NCBI GenBank assembly: GCA_020348385.1
Contig: CP070750.1
Coordinates: forward strand, 1,669,615-1,733,614
Reading direction: 5' to 3'
Length of the DNA: 64,000 nt
From: Candidatus Aminicenantota bacterium
GTDB taxonomy: Bacteria; Acidobacteriota; Aminicenantia; Aminicenantales; Aminicenantaceae
Part shown: one piece after another, positions 45,555-53,706 of the stretch
Layout of the letters: the number at the start of each line of letters is the position of its first letter
Position numbering within the stretch: position 1 is the stretch's first letter
The notes under the pieces: model-generated
Databases searched by the model: none
What the model was told of the DNA's origin: nothing
The model's input: only the letters and a program-made list of their open reading frames with translations
Made by a program: the position numbers and the translations under genes

Positions 45555-46979
45555 TCAAACTACTAGGGCATGAGAAACCAACTCCAATACCTGCACCACT
45601 TTCATATCCAAATCGTAATGTTTGATCAGGTCGGTCAGCCCATCCACACAGTTGTGACAGATCGTGCATACCAGTTTTGCACCGGTCGCTTTGAGTTGAT
45701 CGGCCTTTATCTTGGCCACTTCCATTCTCAGAGGCTTGTATTCTGCCATGGAAAGCAGTCCCCCACCTCCGGCACAGCAGAAATTCTCACGCCGGTTAGG
45801 GGACATTTCCCGATAATCTGAACATACTTTATTCAGCACCCATCTCGGTTCTTCCAGCAGGCCGCCCGATCGGGCGATGTTGCAGGAATCGTGGAAAGTT
45901 ACAGGTTCGGAATTTTTCGCTGGGTTGACCTTGATCCTTCCATTTTGGATGTACCGCATGAGTGTCAGAATTACGGATTCAGCGGGTATGTTCTGATCGT
46001 ATTCGGCCCAGTTGTACCCTTCCCATCGGGTGGAACGGTAACCGTGGCCGCACTCAGAAATAACGATCCTCTTGGCGCGAAGCCTCTCAGCTGCCTCATA
46101 AACGTTTTTGGCCACATAGGCCCCTAATTTGTCATCACCCGAGAACAGTCCGAAGTTGGTCTGATCCCAGCCCCATTTGGGCATGGTCCATTTTTCATCG
46201 GCAAAATGGAATATTTTGGCGGCATGCGAGATGGAGCGCGGATCGAACTTGATCTCCCGGGGATTGATCGTGTACATAAAATCGCAGTCTTCCGTGTCTA
46301 TCGGAATATCGATATCCGGATTATCCAGTTCCTCTTGGAGCTCCTCTTTCATCCAATCCAGAGTCTCCAAATAATCCTCTTCTGTAACGGCCATTTGATT
46401 GCCTGTTTCCCACTGATCTCGGCTGACATTAAAAACACCCTCTGGAACGATACCCAAATCCGTGAGGATTCCGCGGGCAAACCGGATAAGAAGAGCTGTG
46501 TCCACTCCCATCGGACAGTTGAACGTACATCGACGGCAAGCGCTGCAGGTGCCGAACACGATGTTTTTCAAGTGGTTCAGATCTTCGTCGGTGACTGGGG
46601 AACCTGCTTTCACCCATTTGGGAAAAACACGTCCTGTCCAATCGATATGTTTTTTGAAAATCCGCCGGATTTGGTCCGCTTTGTAAACCGGCGTCATCTG
46701 GGGATCGTCAGGTCTAGAAAGGCAATAATGACAGGATTCTGCGCACATGCCACAGTGGACACATGCCACCATAGAACTGGCCAGTTGACGTGTCATTTTT
46801 TTGCGAAGAAGTTCATGAAATCTTTCCACATTCCTTTTTTGCCGGTCATAGAGTGTCAGTTTTCCTTCAGTTACAGACCCGATCTTCTCTTTGCTGGCTT
46901 TCTGTTGAGACTCCAGCTCGAGGGGGAGGCTGGTTACGTCCTCTATCTTTATTTTTTTGCTTATATTCTTGTCGGACAT
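45555..46979 (-). CDS. DsrK/HdrD-like iron-sulfur heterodisulfide-reductase subunit
   Basis: The 474-residue cytoplasmic protein has two [4Fe-4S] ferredoxin motifs (Cys73/76/79/83 and Cys145/148/151/155, both CxxCxxCxxxC) and a C-terminal CCG domain, 'FHDSCNIARSGG', 'NFCCAGGGGLLS', 'CTICHNC', which in HdrD/DsrK binds the noncubane [4Fe-4S] that handles disulfides. DsrK, TmcB and HmeD are the closest roles. It follows the DsrM-like membrane subunit by 3 nt and a DsrC gene just before that, so it likely exchanges electrons between quinone and the DsrC disulfide or trisulfide. Confidence 0.88.
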   Translation of the reverse strand: MSDKNISKKIKIEDVTSLPLELESQQKASKEKIGSVTEGKLTLYDRQKRNVERFHELLRKKMTRQLASSMVACVHCGMCAESCHYCLSRPDDPQMTPVYKADQIRRIFKKHIDWTGRVFPKWVKAGSPVTDEDLNHLKNIVFGTCSACRRCTFNCPMGVDTALLIRFARGILTDLGIVPEGVFNVSRDQWETGNQMAVTEEDYLETLDWMKEELQEELDNPDIDIPIDTEDCDFMYTINPREIKFDPRSISHAAKIFHFADEKWTMPKWGWDQTNFGLFSGDDKLGAYVAKNVYEAAERLRAKRIVISECGHGYRSTRWEGYNWAEYDQNIPAESVILTLMRYIQNGRIKVNPAKNSEPVTFHDSCNIARSGGLLEEPRWVLNKVCSDYREMSPNRRENFCCAGGGGLLSMAEYKPLRMEVAKIKADQLKATGAKLVCTICHNCVDGLTDLIKHYDLDMKVVQVLELVSHALVV

Positions 46980-46982
46980 GCC

Positions 46983-47660
46983 TCACAATCCTTCTGGGTA
47001 TCTGCATTTTTTCCTTTTGGCATAAACTCCTCTGTGCCCCATGGTCCTTCCGAGGAAGAATCGGGTGAACGGGTAGTAAAGATAATGTCCAATCTTTGAA
47101 AATGGAACATAGATCAGAAAAAATGCGGTTAGAGCAAAAAAGAGAATAAGCGGCCATTCGGACCTGTGGTAGTTGTTGGGAATGGCTAAAAAAGCGACGC
47201 CAAAATAAAAAATCATCAGAATCAGAGAAAAATAGTCGTCCCTAGAACTGATGAGTCTTATCGAGGGATTAGCGAAACGCCGGTAAAGCCTGAACATACC
47301 GACGATAAAAGCCATCCCGACGATGAATTGAAAAATCCACACGACTGCCTGGATGTTGAACAGTTGTGGTCCATACGGGATAATGAAGGTCGCAGCGATG
47401 GCAAATATGACTCCCATGTGGAACAGGATGAACTGAATGTAAAAAAAAGGCTTTTTTCGTATGGATTCCATGGCCCAGGGCATGGCCACATTCAACATGG
47501 AATGAGCGATGCAGGCTGTGGCGTTTCCTTCGGAATAGGATTGTTCCTTTCTGGATTTGAAGCGGAAAAGCCAAAAAATCCTCAGGATGTACACGAACAG
47601 CAGAAAAGAAAGGGCTACGATCTGGACTTTGTTTTCGAGAAAGTACAGGATATCGCTCAT
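46983..47660 (-). CDS. DsrM/NarI-like membrane cytochrome b subunit
   Basis: The 225-residue protein has about five to six transmembrane helices with histidines placed as possible haem b ligands ('IQFILFHMGVIFAI', 'FSKIGHYLYYPFTRFFLG'), the pattern of DsrM, TmcC and nitrate reductase gamma. It should pass electrons between the quinone pool and the DsrK-like partner encoded 3 nt downstream. The haem count cannot be read reliably. Upstream, DsrC ends 18 nt before it. Confidence 0.85.
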   Translation of the reverse strand: MSDILYFLENKVQIVALSFLLFVYILRIFWLFRFKSRKEQSYSEGNATACIAHSMLNVAMPWAMESIRKKPFFYIQFILFHMGVIFAIAATFIIPYGPQLFNIQAVVWIFQFIVGMAFIVGMFRLYRRFANPSIRLISSRDDYFSLILMIFYFGVAFLAIPNNYHRSEWPLILFFALTAFFLIYVPFSKIGHYLYYPFTRFFLGRTMGHRGVYAKRKKCRYPEGL

Positions 47661-47678
47661 GGATTAAAAAAAAGCACT

Positions 47679-47999
47679 TTAAACACAACCATCGGGTTTT
47701 GGAAGGCCGGCCACTTTACAAGCACCTTTGGCCGGACCTGATGGGAAGAGCTCAAAAATATACTTAAGAGTAAAGCCTGAATTCTTGCAGACCTTGCGCA
47801 CCATGGGCGCCAGATTCTTATCGAGGTAATACTCGCGTATATAATTGACCACGGCCCAGTGGTCTTCTGACATGTTTTCGATGCCTTCCTCAGCTTTCGC
47901 TAAGGCCTTAGCCACTTCATCGTCCCATTCTTCAGGATTTTGCAAAAAGCCATCCTCGTTGAGATCGATCTTTTTTCCTTTGATTTCCAATTCTGGCAT
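47679..47999 (-). CDS. dsrC: DsrC/TusE-family sulfur carrier
   Basis: About 106 residues: 'LEIKGKKIDLNEDGFLQNPEEWDDEVAKALA', 'SEDHWAVVNYIREYY', 'MVRKVCKNSGFTLKYIFELFPSGPAKGACKVAGLPKPDGCV'. The flexible C-terminal arm has both redox cysteines separated by ten residues (about Cys94 and Cys105), the hallmark of true DsrC rather than TusE, which keeps only the last one. DsrC carries sulfite- or thiol-derived sulfur as a trisulfide that DsrMK reduces. ATG 47999 follows GGAG. DsrAB is absent from this window. Confidence 0.93.
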   Translation of the reverse strand: MPELEIKGKKIDLNEDGFLQNPEEWDDEVAKALAKAEEGIENMSEDHWAVVNYIREYYLDKNLAPMVRKVCKNSGFTLKYIFELFPSGPAKGACKVAGLPKPDGCV

Positions 48000-48061
48000 C
48001 TGTTTCTCCAAATATTAAAAATCCAATAACGAACGCGCTATTATAGCACAATATTCATACT

Positions 48062-49096
48062 TCAAAACTTAAACCAGAGAGTTAGATTGATGTAAGCATC
48101 GCTTGAAGGGGTGACATCCTCCTCCATCTCAGTATAATAAACATATTTGACATTAGGAATAAGCCAGACATCCTTGTGTATTTGATAGCTAAAAGCTCCG
48201 ATAAAAAAATTCGATTCTGCATTTTCTGCAAAAGGGATGTAATCAACTAGGCTACCTGAATAATTGGTCTTGTAACCCTCACCAAAGTATTTATCAAACC
48301 GTCCGATAAGTTCGATATTTTTTCCTGCATAGATAACCGCGAAAACTGAAATCACATTGTATTTAAAAGAATCTTCTTCATCCACATGTTTGGAATTCCT
48401 GAAAGCGTATTGCAATCCGACTCTTCCCCAATCTCCGCTATAACCGCCGAATCCTTGAAAAATGTATTCTGCGTAATCATTTCTTGTTTTTTCAAACTGA
48501 GCCATGGCTTCAATGAAAAATCCATTCTTTGAATAACCCAAGGCGCCATAGAATTTTTTTCCACGGTTGGTTTCAGATTTGTTTGATGAACCATTTGCAT
48601 ACATGATTTGAAAAGGCAAAGTTTTGCCTCCCCTCAGAGAGATGCCGAAGTCGCGAGAAGAAGTCCATCTGTGCAGATCGAGGGGTGTTTTCTCCAGAAC
48701 CCTATATCCCCAAATTTCTTCGACTTGAGCGAAACTGGGAGGAGACATGATGCCGGCTATTAAATCTAAGCTGGCGATTTTGAAATCGATATAGGCATCC
48801 TTCACCCAAGGAGTAAGCAGCGCGTATGTTTCAAATTTAGGAGCAGAAGCCATCTCCAATCTGAGACGAACCTTGACAACCTCAGACAGCTTGTTGTCAT
48901 ACGTAAAATAAATCCTGCGAAACCAGAAACCGTGTCTTCCCTTGACCGTTTCGCCATGGTGATTTACGATCCAATAATATTCACCAACCATGTATCCCTT
49001 GATCTCTCCCACTCCTAATTGTATGCCGGTAAATCCAGATTTAGGAAGCAGTGAGATGGCCATCGGAATCATCAGGAATAAACTTAGTTTCTTCAT
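48062..49096 (-). CDS. porin-like outer-membrane barrel protein
   Basis: The 344-residue protein has a signal peptide, alternating beta strands rich in aromatics ('FWFRRIYFTYDNKLSEVVKVRLRLEMA', 'DAYINLTLWFKF'), a C-terminal phenylalanine and no internal helices. The pattern resembles OprO/OprP-type porins. Substrate unknown. It lies 50 nt upstream of dsrC on the same strand and might deliver a sulfur compound, which is speculation from position only. Confidence 0.75.
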   Translation of the reverse strand: MKKLSLFLMIPMAISLLPKSGFTGIQLGVGEIKGYMVGEYYWIVNHHGETVKGRHGFWFRRIYFTYDNKLSEVVKVRLRLEMASAPKFETYALLTPWVKDAYIDFKIASLDLIAGIMSPPSFAQVEEIWGYRVLEKTPLDLHRWTSSRDFGISLRGGKTLPFQIMYANGSSNKSETNRGKKFYGALGYSKNGFFIEAMAQFEKTRNDYAEYIFQGFGGYSGDWGRVGLQYAFRNSKHVDEEDSFKYNVISVFAVIYAGKNIELIGRFDKYFGEGYKTNYSGSLVDYIPFAENAESNFFIGAFSYQIHKDVWLIPNVKYVYYTEMEEDVTPSSDAYINLTLWFKF

Positions 49097-49131
49097 GTTC
49101 TTCGACTCCAGTCTAGGTCATTTTTTTAGGT

Positions 49132-50376
49132 TTAATACAATAGGTACTCTCCCCTAAGCTTAGCAAATTCCTCGACTTTGGGGGAATAAGTACTCACAAT
49201 TTCACAAATTTCTGTTTCCTTTTCGATAGCTTGTCGTATGACAGACGATCCGATAATCTTATCGAAATAGTGAGCGTGAAATTGAAATTGACGAGGGCAC
49301 ATTTCTCTGACCGTTTTGATTATGTGGAGAGTTGCCTGGAATGGCTGGAATGATTCACGGTCAAACACATGCATTTGTATTCCATTGCACAACTCACCCC
49401 TGAATTTTGAAGAATTGGGCAAAAACCAGGTTTCCCGAAACTTTACTCCAAGTAAAGCGAGATTGTTAAGCCTTTGGATCAACTCATGTCCGTTAATCCA
49501 TGGAGCGCCGAATTGTTCAAAAGGTTTCGTGGTTCCGCGTCCCTCCGAGATATTGGTTCCTTCGAGAAAGACTTGGCCCGGATAAACAATGGCCGTTTGT
49601 AGCGTGGGGATGTTGGGGGAAGGAAAAATCCAGGGGAGACCTGTATGGTCATACCACATGCTCCTTGTCCACCCTTTCATCGGAATGACATTCAAGTTGA
49701 CCTTTTCAGGTAAAAACCTATCATTGAAGAAATGAGCTAACTCTCCTGTGGTCATTCCATGGCGGACCGGAATAGGATACAGTCCGACAAAAGAACTGAA
49801 TTCAGGATACTCCAGCACAGGGCCTTCCATGTTTACCCCGTTTATCGGATTGGGCCTGTCCAAAACAACAAATTCTATCCCCTTATTTGCACAAACCTGC
49901 ATGCAATAAGCCATAGTCGTAACATAGGTGTATATCCGTGTGCCGATATCCTGGATATCGAAGACCAAAACATCGACACTCTCGATCATCGAATCTTCTA
50001 GAAACTTTCCATCTGCCACCGTGTCGAAAGATCGCATAGATGCATCCATATCCTGTGGCCCTTCGGAAACAGACCTCATGGATTGACCGTACAGACTAAA
50101 CACAGGAAGACCGTATTTTTCATCGGTGTGAAAGGGAACATACTCCCCTGATTGGGCATCGCCGTATACGCCATGCTCTGGCCCGTATAGGGCCACAAGA
50201 TCGATGTCGGGATTTTTATGGAAAAGATCGATCAGGCTGTTGAGCTGGCTATCTGTTCCGGTCGGATTAGTGATCAAGCCGACTTTTTTATTTTTTACTA
50301 TATCCAGATGATGGGCCAGGAAGTGTTCGCAACCTAGAACAATTTTTCCGGTTTGTTTTTGGATTATTTTTGTCAT
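49132..50376 (-). CDS. DUF1343 / NamZ-type exo-beta-N-acetylmuramidase
   Basis: The 414-residue protein shows the DUF1343 pattern: 'KVGLITNPTGTDSQLNSLIDLF', 'LVALYGPEHGVYGDAQSGEYV', 'VDVLVFDIQDIGTRIYTYVTTM', 'VVLDRPNPINGVNMEGPVLE', 'PSPNIPTLQTAIVYPGQVFLEGTNISEGRGT'. A characterised family member, NamZ, releases terminal N-acetylmuramic acid from peptidoglycan fragments. No signal peptide is evident at the given start, so cytoplasmic turnover or atypical export are both possible. It lies between tRNA-Asn and the porin gene. Confidence 0.9.
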   Translation of the reverse strand: MTKIIQKQTGKIVLGCEHFLAHHLDIVKNKKVGLITNPTGTDSQLNSLIDLFHKNPDIDLVALYGPEHGVYGDAQSGEYVPFHTDEKYGLPVFSLYGQSMRSVSEGPQDMDASMRSFDTVADGKFLEDSMIESVDVLVFDIQDIGTRIYTYVTTMAYCMQVCANKGIEFVVLDRPNPINGVNMEGPVLEYPEFSSFVGLYPIPVRHGMTTGELAHFFNDRFLPEKVNLNVIPMKGWTRSMWYDHTGLPWIFPSPNIPTLQTAIVYPGQVFLEGTNISEGRGTTKPFEQFGAPWINGHELIQRLNNLALLGVKFRETWFLPNSSKFRGELCNGIQMHVFDRESFQPFQATLHIIKTVREMCPRQFQFHAHYFDKIIGSSVIRQAIEKETEICEIVSTYSPKVEEFAKLRGEYLLY

Positions 50377-50415
50377 TCGAACACATATAGACTCAGACAG
50401 ATAGGAAGGAAAAGA

Positions 50416-50491
50416 TGGCTCCTCGGGTAGGACTCGAACCTACAACCTAGTGGTTAACAGCCACCCGCTCTGCCGATTGAGCTACCGAGGA
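50416..50491 (-). tRNA. tRNA-Asn (anticodon GUU)
   Basis: On the minus strand TCCTCGG pairs with CCGAGGA (acceptor), the anticodon loop reads CTGTTAA with GTT, and the T-arm is GTAGGTTCGAGTCCTAC. Discriminator G and an encoded CCA end the 76-nt gene. It sits between the helicase loader and the NamZ gene. Confidence 0.97.
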
Positions 50492-50532
50492 GCAGCTCAG
50501 ATTAGATTAGCAAAAATTAGGGATAAGTGCAA

Positions 50533-51279
50533 TCAGAAACGATAGCCAGCTTGTTTGATTTTTTGCCGATAATCGTCGCCTTCCATCCGGACAATCTTGC
50601 ACATTTCATAAAGTCGCGATCGCAGACGGACACCGATCCTGTCAACCAACGTTTCCTCCCCCTTTTTAAAAAAGGAATTCCTGGAATCTTCCTCATCGTC
50701 GGAACGGTCCAGGTAGTTGGATGTGAAGATTGTCAGTTTTTTATTGTTGTAGCGGTAATTGACGATGTAAAAAACCATCTCCTCTACCCAAGCTGTCGTC
50801 CTCTTGGCCCCCAACTCATCAAGGACAAGAACATCCTTGTTGAAGATGGGCTCCAGGATCTCCGATTCCGTCAACGGTGAATCAGGAGAATAGGTATTCT
50901 GGATTTTGCGGATAAGTTCCCGAAAATCACAGAAATAGCACGGAACGCTCTTCTGCTGGATTATCTCGTTGATCAAAGCTACAGACAGGTGAGTCTTACC
51001 CACTCCACAGGGACCAATAAACAGGAGTCCCACATCCTGGACAGGATAGTTTTTCACAAACTGCTTGGCGATTTTGAAGGCGTGTTTATGGGAATCGTTA
51101 TGAATCTCGAAGTTTTTGAACGAACAGTTGGCATATCTCTTGGGGATCTCAGCATCCTTCAAAAGGATTTGACTTTTCCTTTCTTCAAAACAACGGCATC
51201 GGGTCGCTACTATCCTGCCTTTGGTATCCTTCAGGATCCAGCCGGTATCGTTGCAATTAGAGCAGGGATCATAGGCCAT
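50533..51279 (-). CDS. DnaC/DnaI-like AAA+ helicase loader
   Basis: About 248 residues: an N-terminal zinc-like motif 'CSNCNDTGW...CRCFEE', then an IstB/DnaC ATPase with Walker A 'GPCGVGKTHLSVALI', Walker B 'DVLVLDELGAKR' and sensor I 'LTIFTSNY'. Such proteins load the replicative helicase. IstB of transposons is an alternative, but no transposase is adjacent and the operon is chromosomal housekeeping. ATG 51279 overlaps the sigma factor stop as TGATG, so it is translationally coupled to it. Confidence 0.88.
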   Translation of the reverse strand: MAYDPCSNCNDTGWILKDTKGRIVATRCRCFEERKSQILLKDAEIPKRYANCSFKNFEIHNDSHKHAFKIAKQFVKNYPVQDVGLLFIGPCGVGKTHLSVALINEIIQQKSVPCYFCDFRELIRKIQNTYSPDSPLTESEILEPIFNKDVLVLDELGAKRTTAWVEEMVFYIVNYRYNNKKLTIFTSNYLDRSDDEEDSRNSFFKKGEETLVDRIGVRLRSRLYEMCKIVRMEGDDYRQKIKQAGYRF

Positions 51280-52166
51280 CAATTTAAGTATCCTCTCAAT
51301 TGCTGGAGTTTATGGGAATGAGCCAACTTTCTCATCGCTTTTTTTTCTATCTGCCTTATTCTCTCTCTCGTTAGATGAAGTTTGTCTCCGATTTCTTGGA
51401 GTGTGTTCGGATTTTGATCTTTCTCAGCAATCCCATATTTTTCTTCTAATTCCTTATCATATATCCCGAATCTTAATTTTAGCACATCTGCTTCCTTTTC
51501 TTCCAATTCATTCAGGATGTCCCTGATGTTTTCCTGCACGGAGTTTTTAACGATCTGGTATTCGACAGAAGGAGACAAGCTGTCCTTGATCCTATCGCCG
51601 ATTTCCACATCATCACCATAAAATCTATCGCTGAGAGATACATCTTTCCCTGTCAGGATTTCCAAATCTTCCACATCCTCGACCTGGATCCTCATGCGTT
51701 TTGCTGTTTCATCTCTTGTCGCTTCTCTTCCCAATTCCTTTTTCAGTTGAGCCTTTACCCGTTTCATCTCAGAGATTTGATCTGAAAGCTTTTGGGGGAT
51801 GTGATAAATGCGGGAATATTTGGTCAAGGCGTGGATGATGGCCTGTCTGATCCACCAGACAGCATACGAAATAAATTTGACATTTTTTTCTGGATCAAAT
51901 CGTTTGGCTGCTTCGATCAGCCCAAGGTTTCCCTCGTTGATTAGATCCGGAAGGCTCAATCCCATGCCCCTGTACTTTTTCACGTAGGAGACCACAAACC
52001 TTAAATTTGACTCGACAAGCTTTCCCAGCGCTTGTTTATCTCCCTTTTGGATGAGGTGCCCAAGATCCTTTTCTTCTTTCGGAGTCAGTTGAGAAAACTT
52101 TGCGATTTGTCTAAGGTAGCGGGAAATATTCTTAGAATCAAGGGAATCTTTGAATTTACTTCTCAT
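51279..52166 (-). CDS. sigma-70 family RNA polymerase sigma factor (group 1/2 type)
   Basis: The 295-residue sigma factor has region 1.2-2 ('LVESNLRFVVSYVKKYRGMGLSLPDLINEGNLGLIEAAKRFD', 'KFISYAVWWIRQAI'), region 3 and region 4 with helix-turn-helix 'LQEIGDKLHLTRERIRQIEKKAMRKL'. It lacks region 1.1 and the long non-conserved insert of RpoD, so it is a short primary-like or RpoS/RpoH-like factor. It starts inside the hspR gene (11-nt overlap) and ends in the helicase loader start, placing it within the dnaK heat-shock operon. Confidence 0.93.
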   Translation of the reverse strand: MRSKFKDSLDSKNISRYLRQIAKFSQLTPKEEKDLGHLIQKGDKQALGKLVESNLRFVVSYVKKYRGMGLSLPDLINEGNLGLIEAAKRFDPEKNVKFISYAVWWIRQAIIHALTKYSRIYHIPQKLSDQISEMKRVKAQLKKELGREATRDETAKRMRIQVEDVEDLEILTGKDVSLSDRFYGDDVEIGDRIKDSLSPSVEYQIVKNSVQENIRDILNELEEKEADVLKLRFGIYDKELEEKYGIAEKDQNPNTLQEIGDKLHLTRERIRQIEKKAMRKLAHSHKLQQLRGYLN

Positions 52167-52569
52167 CCTTTTTCTTCTTGATCCTCTCTATTTTCACTAT
52201 CTTGCCCGGAGTGATTCGGATCAGGGATTGCCGCTTCAGTTCGAATTCCTCCTCCTGTCCCTCAACGAATTCTCTTTTTATATATTCCAAGAACTTATTC
52301 ACTTCTGATTCAATTTGATTCATCCTTTGTTTCATGTTAATCACCACCTCTACACCGGCGAGGTTGACCCCTAAATCTCTTGTCAGGTTGAGGATGAACT
52401 CAAGCTGTCTCAGGTCATCTTCGCTGTAAAGGCGCGTGTTGCCATCGCTTCGTGAGGGCTTGAGCAGACCTTCCCGCTCGTACAATCTCAGCGTCTGGGG
52501 ATGAATATCATACATCTGGGAGACGGCGCTGATGTGGTAGAATTTTTTTGAACCTTCCCGGCCATTCAT
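52156..52569 (-). CDS. hspR: MerR-family heat-shock repressor HspR
   Basis: About 137 residues. The MerR winged helix 'HISAVSQMYDIHPQTLRLYEREGLLKPSRSDGNTRLYSEDDLRQLEFI' and 'DLGVNLAGVEVVINMKQRM' match HspR, the repressor that binds HAIR elements in dnaK operons of actinobacteria and others. ATG 52569 lies one nt after the dnaJ stop and has GGGAG upstream. A HAIR-like operator is found at the promoter of this same operon (55705-55725), supporting autoregulation with DnaK as co-repressor by analogy. Confidence 0.88.
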   Translation of the reverse strand: MNGREGSKKFYHISAVSQMYDIHPQTLRLYEREGLLKPSRSDGNTRLYSEDDLRQLEFILNLTRDLGVNLAGVEVVINMKQRMNQIESEVNKFLEYIKREFVEGQEEEFELKRQSLIRITPGKIVKIERIKKKKDEK

Positions 52570-52570
52570 C

Positions 52571-53677
52571 TTAATGGACTCCCAATTTTTCTCGTGGATT
52601 TTCCTTCGCAATCTTTTGGAGTTCTTTCATCAATTCTCGAATTCTCTCGTCTTCGAAGGGAGGGGGAACGATGGAGACTTCCACATACTGGTCACCTTTT
52701 ATCCTTTTTCCAGGCACTGGGGCTCCTTTATCCCGCAGCCTGAACTTTTGCCCTGATTTCGTTCCGGGGGGAATCCGGATCGTCGTATTGCCGTAGAGAG
52801 TGGGTACTTCGAGTTTGGCGCCAAGGGTTGCTTCGGGCACAGTGATCGGGATTTTGACAAAGATATTCTTACCTTTCCGTTTGAAAAAGGAATGAGCATC
52901 CACTTCGATCGTGATGAAGAGATCCCCGATGGGACCTCCTTGGATGCCGGCATTTCCCTTCCCAGCGATCCGGACTTTGGATCCCGTGTCAACTCCAGCG
53001 GGGATACGAACGCTGATGAGGTCCGACTTGGGCATGTGGCCTGAACCCTGGCAAGCAGAACATTGTGTTCCCGGTGATTGACCCGTTCCTCCGCATGTCG
53101 GACATGGAGAGGCAAACTTCATGAATCCTCTTTGCATGGAAGTTTGACCGCTCCCTCCGCAGGCAGGGCACACACCTTGCCCCCCACTCCCCACATATCC
53201 TTTTCCCCGACAGGATGAACAGTTGACCATCCGCGTGAGCTTGATCCGCGTTTTCACACCATCTATTGCATCCTGGAATCCGACTTTCATAGTGTAATGA
53301 AGATCCTCTCCCCTTTTATGTCTTTGAGCTGTTTGGGCTCTTGCTCCAAAAATATTGCTGAAAACATCCTGGAATGGAGAGGAACCAAAACTGGAAAAAT
53401 CGAATCCTTCAAAACCGGAAGTATAGGCCTGCTGATGGGGATCTCCGCCTGGCGGTTGATCTCCGACAAATCCAAATTGGTCATATTGGGAGCGTTTTTT
53501 GGAATCGCTCAAGACCCCATAGGCTTCCTGAATCTCTTTGAATTTTGTTTCAGCAGCCTTATCCCCAGGATTCAGGTCGGGATGGTATTTTCGGGCAAGC
53601 TTTCGGTAAGCCTTTTTAATTTCAGCTGTCGAAGCCTTTTTGTTTACGCCTAAAATTTGATAGTAATCACGTGCCAT
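52571..53677 (-). CDS. dnaJ: chaperone DnaJ (second copy)
   Basis: Full type I DnaJ of 368 residues: J-domain '[14 protein letters not shown]', Gly/Phe-rich linker, four zinc repeats ([32 protein letters not shown]) and C-terminal beta domains ending '[10 protein letters not shown]'. Sequence is well diverged from the copy at 28.9-30.0 kb. It follows the full-length dnaK by 29 nt and precedes hspR by 1 nt. Confidence 0.96.
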   Translation of the reverse strand: MARDYYQILGVNKKASTAEIKKAYRKLARKYHPDLNPGDKAAETKFKEIQEAYGVLSDSKKRSQYDQFGFVGDQPPGGDPHQQAYTSGFEGFDFSSFGSSPFQDVFSNIFGARAQTAQRHKRGEDLHYTMKVGFQDAIDGVKTRIKLTRMVNCSSCRGKGYVGSGGQGVCPACGGSGQTSMQRGFMKFASPCPTCGGTGQSPGTQCSACQGSGHMPKSDLISVRIPAGVDTGSKVRIAGKGNAGIQGGPIGDLFITIEVDAHSFFKRKGKNIFVKIPITVPEATLGAKLEVPTLYGNTTIRIPPGTKSGQKFRLRDKGAPVPGKRIKGDQYVEVSIVPPPFEDERIRELMKELQKIAKENPREKLGVH

Positions 53678-53706
53678 CCCGGACCTTCCTCATCCTGGAA
53701 AGCGAT

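Noticed and set aside
46206..47099. 297-codon plus-strand ORF
   Set aside because: Antisense to the DsrK-like and DsrM-like genes, whose motifs are complete on the other strand.
50533..51279. IstB subunit of a transposon
   Set aside because: No transposase or terminal repeats nearby; it is translationally coupled to the sigma factor gene, so a helicase loader is more likely.
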